From JASUTC01 sp964604305 (lineage in GTDB: Bacteria > Thermotogota > Thermotogae > MWEM01): a DNA stretch of 64,000 bases. This document shows, one piece after another, positions 59,557 through 64,000 of the stretch. Numbering within the stretch: position 1 is the stretch's first letter; each line of letters starts with the position of its first letter. Made by a program: the position numbers and the translations under genes. The stretch is taken from the NCBI GenBank assembly GCA_964604305.1, contig CAZRYM010000002.1, positions 1 to 64,000 on the forward strand, written 5' to 3'. Under the pieces are notes generated by a model. That model ran no database searches and had not been told where the DNA came from. It saw only the letters and a program-made list of their open reading frames with translations.

Positions 59557-62151
59557 TTACTCAACCCAGATGTATTTTCTCGTGTCTGTTGCCAGGAAAG
59601 GTCCGGAATGGGGTATAAAATCCAATATGGCTGCCGGCGGTAATCTCCCCGGTGCATATAATTTTACTTTTCCCTTTATTGACCCTTTCATATCACTTCC
59701 CACCAGGGTTATGGAATGGGAGTACATAGAATCTTTATCGGATTGCTTCTGGGTATCCGGTAGAATAAACAATGAAGTATCCGGATACTTTTGATTAAAG
59801 ATTTGTTCAATGTCCTTTATGGGGTGTCTTTCATATTGTAGAGTCGGTATGCCATAGAAGGTTTTTCCTTTGTCTTTTGCTTCTTTTTGAACCAAATAAA
59901 TAGCCTCTTGGAAGGTTTGATAATCAGTGTTTAGAAGATCTGAAATGGAAATATCTACAGCTGTTTCAAGCTCTTCTTTAAGCCATTGAGTTTGAAGCGC
60001 ATACCAGGTTTGCAGATATTTCTGCGTATTTGGCCAAAAATCCAAAACATTTTTCTCTTTAGTCAAAGTGTTTAAAACCAGTTCAACATCAGATTCAATT
60101 CCGGCTGTGATTGCTACTAAAGACAGAATACCCGCTCTGATACTACCTATACCGGTTATTTCTGTTAAAAGAGAATAATAAGGATGGATTCCATATGAAA
60201 GAGAACGCATGATTCGTTGATATTCATTCTCTCCCAAATCCGGCCAAAATCCTCTACCAGCACCCTGTCGGATGAAACTCAGCACCAATTGCATATCATT
60301 TGCAAGTGAAGATGTCCAGGCAGGAGGTCTTTGTCTCATTGCTGTGGCAATATTGTCTTTATAACCCAGCCCTATTCTCATAGCAACAGTTCCCAAACCA
60401 TATTGCATAATACCGGTATCCGGGAAATTACCGGAAACTGTGGCGACATTCCACATTCCCGGAAAGATTGGCAAATAGGGCGGATAATGCGATGGTATGG
60501 TACCCGTTGTGGGAATTAAGACTGCTGTTGCTTCAAATCTACTCCAAAAAGATGCCTGATCCGGTTCGCCATCATGAGTTTTTGGAATAACACTGAAAAA
60601 TTGAGAGACCTTTTCAGGATTGAGCATATAAGAGGCAGTTAGCATTCCCAGGTTGGTAATGTTGTCTTCGTCAAGCATTTTTATTTCCCTTAATCGTTCA
60701 TACGCCTTTTTTAACACTTTTTTCTTGTCTGAACTTTTATAATGTGTATCCAATATTCTTACCGGATCTACTGACATGATTCCCAAGGCGGCCAATTCTA
60801 TATCTCCAAGTTCTCGAGTAATGGATGCGTTGAAGTTTCTGGAATAACCTTGTGATACGACACCGAAGGATCTGTCAAGTGCGGTTTCCAGGTGTTCGTC
60901 CAGTCCTCGTTTGAGCTTTTCTTCTAAAAGTTCCTGAGTCCTGCTACCGCGACTACCTGTTGAATACATTACTCTTCCATATCCTCTGACTGTATGTCCC
61001 TTTCTGCCGGCCCTTCCTTCAAACTGAAGGATATCGAGAAAGGTAGGCCAAAGATTGTCTTCGTTGTAAGGAGAATATTTCACAAAAATAAGTATGTCGT
61101 CAGTTGGAGAATTAAAACCATAGGCAAGAGTCTGAGTAGAAACCAGTACTGTGAGAGGGTTTGAGGAATCCTTAAAACATTTCTCTATTTCGTGACGTTC
61201 ATCAATTGGGATATCAGCATTGTGAAAAGCTGCAATTGCATTCTTGTCATAAGAGCGTTTGATGTATGGAACAGCATTGTTTAGAACTGGAATTCCCAAT
61301 TCCTCAAAGCCTTCAAGCAGGTACCAACCACTTTTTTTTGAAGGAATGATGATCATGGTCTTTATGCCGTTCTTGATATTGTCTTCCAGAATTTGTGTAT
61401 AAATCTGTTTTGCAATTTTTTTCCTGTTTTTTCTGGAAGGTGCCGAAATCTTAACAAATGATCGCTGTAAGGGTAAAGGTCTCCAATCACTTTCTATCAA
61501 TAATGCAGCATCAATCCATTTTGCCATTTCCAATGCATCAGGCATTGTTGCAGAGAGCAGGAAAAGAGTCTTTTTATCACCTATGGAATGAACAACACAC
61601 TCTTCATAGACAATACCACGGGAATTTTGAACAAGCATATGTGCCTCGTCTATGATTACAAGCTCAGCTGCCTGCGTCCAAGATGAATTTGAGTGGCGTG
61701 AAGCAAGATAGGCTTCAGGAGTGGCGACGACAATATCAAAATTTTCCTTCACATCCATCTTGTTTTCACCTGTACGAAGATAGATTCGGAACTTCGTCTC
61801 TTTCAAATCCTGGTAGACCTGCCTTGCCAATGCCCTTGTGGGAGAAAGGTAAATCGTTCTTTTTACCTTTTGCCCTTCTTTCAGGTGTTTTTGCATGGCC
61901 ATAAAAGCAACAACTGTTTTTCCGGATCCTGTAGGGGTAGCTATAACAGCATTCCCTCCATTGTAGTAATGGTGAAATGCCTGTTGAATAGGGTTAAACT
62001 CAAAAGGAGCAAGTTCTCCTAAAACTGTTTTACCATCCTCAGATTTTATAAGAGCGTCTTTTCCATTTATCATTACCAGATAATCCTGTCCATTTTGTTG
62101 CTCTTTACTGTTTTTATCCGAATTTTTCGCAATATAAATACTATCCATCAT
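59557..62151 (-). CDS. Ski2-type superfamily 2 DEAH helicase
   Basis: An 864-residue helicase. Motif I ATPTGSGKT is at 71-79, Ia PTRALARQV follows, II is DEAH near 160, III is SATMP near 195, and VI is QFEGRAGRKG near 375. The Phe-Glu-Gly-Arg form and the long alpha-helical C-terminal part (about 450-700, with a winged-helix-like stretch) place it near Ski2/Hel308/Brr2. The last 150 residues have no known domain. Such helicases unwind structured RNA or forked DNA; I cannot choose. The start uses two ATG codons after AAAAGGGG. Confidence 0.85.
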   Translation of the reverse strand: MMDSIYIAKNSDKNSKEQQNGQDYLVMINGKDALIKSEDGKTVLGELAPFEFNPIQQAFHHYYNGGNAVIATPTGSGKTVVAFMAMQKHLKEGQKVKRTIYLSPTRALARQVYQDLKETKFRIYLRTGENKMDVKENFDIVVATPEAYLASRHSNSSWTQAAELVIIDEAHMLVQNSRGIVYEECVVHSIGDKKTLFLLSATMPDALEMAKWIDAALLIESDWRPLPLQRSFVKISAPSRKNRKKIAKQIYTQILEDNIKNGIKTMIIIPSKKSGWYLLEGFEELGIPVLNNAVPYIKRSYDKNAIAAFHNADIPIDERHEIEKCFKDSSNPLTVLVSTQTLAYGFNSPTDDILIFVKYSPYNEDNLWPTFLDILQFEGRAGRKGHTVRGYGRVMYSTGSRGSRTQELLEEKLKRGLDEHLETALDRSFGVVSQGYSRNFNASITRELGDIELAALGIMSVDPVRILDTHYKSSDKKKVLKKAYERLREIKMLDEDNITNLGMLTASYMLNPEKVSQFFSVIPKTHDGEPDQASFWSRFEATAVLIPTTGTIPSHYPPYLPIFPGMWNVATVSGNFPDTGIMQYGLGTVAMRIGLGYKDNIATAMRQRPPAWTSSLANDMQLVLSFIRQGAGRGFWPDLGENEYQRIMRSLSYGIHPYYSLLTEITGIGSIRAGILSLVAITAGIESDVELVLNTLTKEKNVLDFWPNTQKYLQTWYALQTQWLKEELETAVDISISDLLNTDYQTFQEAIYLVQKEAKDKGKTFYGIPTLQYERHPIKDIEQIFNQKYPDTSLFILPDTQKQSDKDSMYSHSITLVGSDMKGSIKGKVKLYAPGRLPPAAILDFIPHSGPFLATDTRKYIWVE

Positions 62152-62175
62152 TACCCCTTTTATTTCGTTTTGTTG

Positions 62176-62184
62176 ATTTTAACA
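62176..62184 (-). promoter_or_regulatory. Extended -10 promoter for the helicase
   Basis: TGTTAAAAT on the minus strand lies 25 bases before the helicase start, giving a leader of only about 18-20 nt that just holds the AAAAGGGG site. Confidence 0.5.
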
Positions 62185-62391
62185 CATCTTAAATTGATTC
62201 GGATGACTTACATTAAGGAAAATCAGAAAAAATCATAAGAATTAAACTTATTTGTATAGAAAACGAACAATAATCGTTTCTTGGGGATTTTTAGAGATAC
62301 TCTGTTATTATGGATATGATTGAATTATAAGGACTTATTCAAATCCATGCTTATGTTAACTGTAAAATCTTTTTCGTTGTATCGATAAAAC

Positions 62392-62420
62392 TTGAAAATG
62401 TTTTGTAATTATGTTAAAAT
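62392..62420 (+). promoter_or_regulatory. Promoter of the OmpR-family regulator
   Basis: TTGAAA (62392-62397) and TAAAAT (62415-62420) are 17 bp apart, and the -10 is extended (TGTTAAAAT). The rest of the 326-base divergent gap is AT-rich, with a minor AAACGA...TCGTTT inverted repeat near 62262. Confidence 0.65.
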
Positions 62421-62477
62421 CTTAATTGAGCGTATACGGATATTATTTAATTGAAAAAATAAAAGGAGCTGAAGAGT

Positions 62478-63194
62478 ATGAAAAGAAAGATTTTGGTAGT
62501 AGACGATGAACCTTCCATAGTCGAACTTTTAAGTTATAATCTGAAAAAAGACGGTTATGAAGTTTTGAAGGCATATAACGCTGAAGAAACGATGGAATAT
62601 GCTGATAATGATGAAGATATTGATCTGTTTATCATCGATGTAATGTTGCCTGATGTGGATGGTTTTGATTTAACCAGAAAACTCAGAGCGCATGAAAAAC
62701 ATCAGAACAAGCCCATCATTTTTTTGACTGCAAAAACAGAAGAATTTGACAAAATCTTGGGATTGGAACTGGGTGCGGATGATTACATCACGAAACCATT
62801 CAGTGTCAGAGAAGTGTTGGTTAGAATTAAGGCCATATTTAGAAGAATTCAACGTTCTTTGGAACAGAAGGCTGAAAAACCGAAGCGAATAGCCGTTAAA
62901 GATTTGGAAATTGATCTGGAAAGATATGAGATTTTAGTACGAGGAGAAGCTAAAAATCTTACTCCTTTGGAGTTTGAACTTCTGAGATTTTTGGCTGAAA
63001 ACGAAGGTAAGGTTTTCAGTAGAGATGTTCTCCTTGACAGTCTTTGGGGTTATGATTATTATGGGGATACAAGAACAGTGGATGTTCATATCAGAAGGCT
63101 AAGAACTAAAATAGAAGAAGATCCTTCCAACCCACAATACATCATGACTGTTAGAGGAAAGGGTTATAAATTTAAGAACCCCGGGGGAGAATAA
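62478..63194 (+). CDS. OmpR/PhoB-family response regulator, orphan
   Basis: The 238-residue regulator has a receiver (acidic DDEP near 9, phospho-Asp in IIDVMLP near 55, Thr in FLTAK near 83, Lys in TKPF near 106). The winged-helix DNA-binding domain (about 135-238) contains LTPLEFELLRFLAENEGKVFSRDVLL and the recognition part TRTVDVHIRRLRTKIE. It is similar to DrrA/PhoB types. No histidine kinase gene lies next to it; a terminator follows directly. Confidence 0.93.
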   Translation: MKRKILVVDDEPSIVELLSYNLKKDGYEVLKAYNAEETMEYADNDEDIDLFIIDVMLPDVDGFDLTRKLRAHEKHQNKPIIFLTAKTEEFDKILGLELGADDYITKPFSVREVLVRIKAIFRRIQRSLEQKAEKPKRIAVKDLEIDLERYEILVRGEAKNLTPLEFELLRFLAENEGKVFSRDVLLDSLWGYDYYGDTRTVDVHIRRLRTKIEEDPSNPQYIMTVRGKGYKFKNPGGE

Positions 63195-63255
63195 TAAGAT
63201 TTTCTCTTAATGATTTTAAGAAATATTCTTGTTGAAAGACTATGAATGATACGAT

Positions 63256-63288
63256 GGGGATACATGATTTTTATGTATCCCCTTTTTT
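63256..63288 (+). terminator. Intrinsic terminator after the OmpR-family regulator
   Basis: GGGGATACAT and ATGTATCCCC form a 10-bp stem with a GATTTTT loop and T6 after it. It ends 13 bases before the next start codon. Confidence 0.9.
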
Positions 63289-63301
63289 GAGGTGATAATC
63301 C

Positions 63302-64000
63302 ATGGCTTATCGTGTTGAAAGGCCCTCTTACCAAGATAAAGAGGGTATCATTGAACTTTGTTCAGGTATTTGGGATGGAAACGATTATATCCCTTATCTA
63401 TTGGATAAGTGGTTAAATATTTCTGATCCTTTTTTAATCGTACGTGATACACAAAACGGGAAGATTTGTGCCATTGATCATGCCACAATCTTCAATGACG
63501 TTGCTTATGGAGAAGGGCTGCGGGTCCATGTGGATTATAGGGGAAAGGGGCTGGCAAAGCTCATCACAAAAGAGATGATGAGTGAGATTTTAAAGCGTGG
63601 TGTGAGTGATTATAAGGCGCTTATTTTTTCACAGACTTTGGACAGTATTTATCTTTCTGAAAAGGCCTTTTTTGAACAGGTGAACAGTTTTTATTTGCTT
63701 GAAAAAGAAGTGGATAAATCCCGAAAAGACATCCAGACTATTCAAGAGATAAAAATACGAACAATTTTTCCCGAAGAAATATCAAGGCGCAGAAATGATT
63801 TCAGTCAATTACTTTTTGCAACTGGTGGTGCTATTGTAGATGCTTGGACGTATTATCCCACAACGGAATTTCTTTCTGATAAATTCCTGTTTGAAAGTGA
63901 TGATGGGAAGCTAATTGCAGGTTTACACGAACATGAAAAGGAAATTTTTTCTATTTGCCTTTATTCTCAGCCCGGTGAGTGGATTAGGGAAATGATACCT
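63302..64000 (+). CDS. GNAT-family N-acetyltransferase, cut by the window end
   Basis: An open frame begins at ATG 63302 after GAGGTGA and stays open for 233 codons to the window edge. The first 150 residues form a GNAT domain with the acetyl-CoA motif VDYRGKGLAKLI near 80-92. The following part (from about 155) looks like a second domain, possibly another acetyltransferase-like fold. The substrate is unknown. The 3' end lies outside the window. Confidence 0.75.
   Translation, partial: MAYRVERPSYQDKEGIIELCSGIWDGNDYIPYLLDKWLNISDPFLIVRDTQNGKICAIDHATIFNDVAYGEGLRVHVDYRGKGLAKLITKEMMSEILKRGVSDYKALIFSQTLDSIYLSEKAFFEQVNSFYLLEKEVDKSRKDIQTIQEIKIRTIFPEEISRRRNDFSQLLFATGGAIVDAWTYYPTTEFLSDKFLFESDDGKLIAGLHEHEKEIFSICLYSQPGEWIREMIP

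Noticed and set aside
62152..62477. Small RNA or riboswitch in the 326-base divergent gap
   Set aside because: Only two promoters and a minor 6-bp inverted repeat are visible; no terminator follows within the gap.

Overview
The window looks like a contiguous piece of a moderately AT-rich bacterial chromosome. It most resembles a member of the Thermotogota, perhaps a mesophilic or moderately thermophilic Kosmotogales/Petrotogales-type lineage. The grounds are gene order and family choice: flhB-flhA-flhF-flhG linked to cheC, cheD and the flagellar sigma factor; ffh-rpsP-khpA-rimM-trmD-(TM1570-type SPOUT methyltransferase)-rplS-lepB-rbgA; a PPi-type phosphofructokinase; and BMP-type nucleoside transport. 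The phylum call is inference, and a clostridial relative is the main alternative. I saw no rRNA, tRNA, CRISPR array, transposase or integrase.

Layout. 1-14600 is a tightly overlapping motility operon: the end of fliR, flhB, flhA, flhF, flhG, two PilZ proteins, cheC, cheD, fliA and three uncharacterised genes, running into mfd and a metallo-beta-lactamase-fold gene. A clear TTGACT/TATACT promoter at 14686 opens the translation and secretion cluster (ffh to rbgA), followed by a stand-alone receiver protein. 21146-26359 (minus strand) holds a HAD phosphatase with hyuA and hyuB, plus lactate dehydrogenase. 26465-32752 (plus) carries an aldo/keto reductase, two small envelope proteins, an alkaline-phosphatase-superfamily enzyme, a MerR/zinc/methyltransferase fusion and a family 3 glycosidase. 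32757-33434 (minus) is a self-cleaving XRE/S24 repressor. Divergent from it is a consensus promoter that appears to drive only a roughly 57-nt C-rich RNA.

33810-43764 has a hybrid histidine kinase, PPi-phosphofructokinase, a lone dihydrolipoyl dehydrogenase and the rbfA-truB-ribF group. A minus-strand KamA-family radical SAM enzyme follows; it carries the substrate residues of glutamate (not lysine) 2,3-aminomutase. 45335-50118 is a tandem pair of chemoreceptors that share a 773-bp block identical base for base. 50338-56868 is a nucleoside salvage and uptake operon: nucleoside hydrolase, uridine phosphorylase, BMP-type binding protein, ATPase and two permeases. 56930-59423 (minus) pairs aspartokinase with a DUF39 homocysteine-forming protein. 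59557-62151 (minus) is a Ski2-type helicase. The window ends with an OmpR-family regulator and a truncated GNAT acetyltransferase.

Regulation. At least fifteen start regions carry an extended -10 (TGnTAtAAT-like), mostly without a recognisable -35. The three promoters lacking the TG instead have TTGACA/TTGACT at 17-bp spacing. Several start codons were moved to internal GTG, TTG or ATG codons on ribosome-binding-site evidence (ffh, rpsP, truB, the small gene after fliA, the S24 repressor, the aminomutase, DUF39, the nucleoside hydrolase). The best candidates for new biology are the repressor/small-RNA locus, the MerR-methyltransferase fusion, the homogenised chemoreceptor block and the aspartokinase-DUF39 pair.
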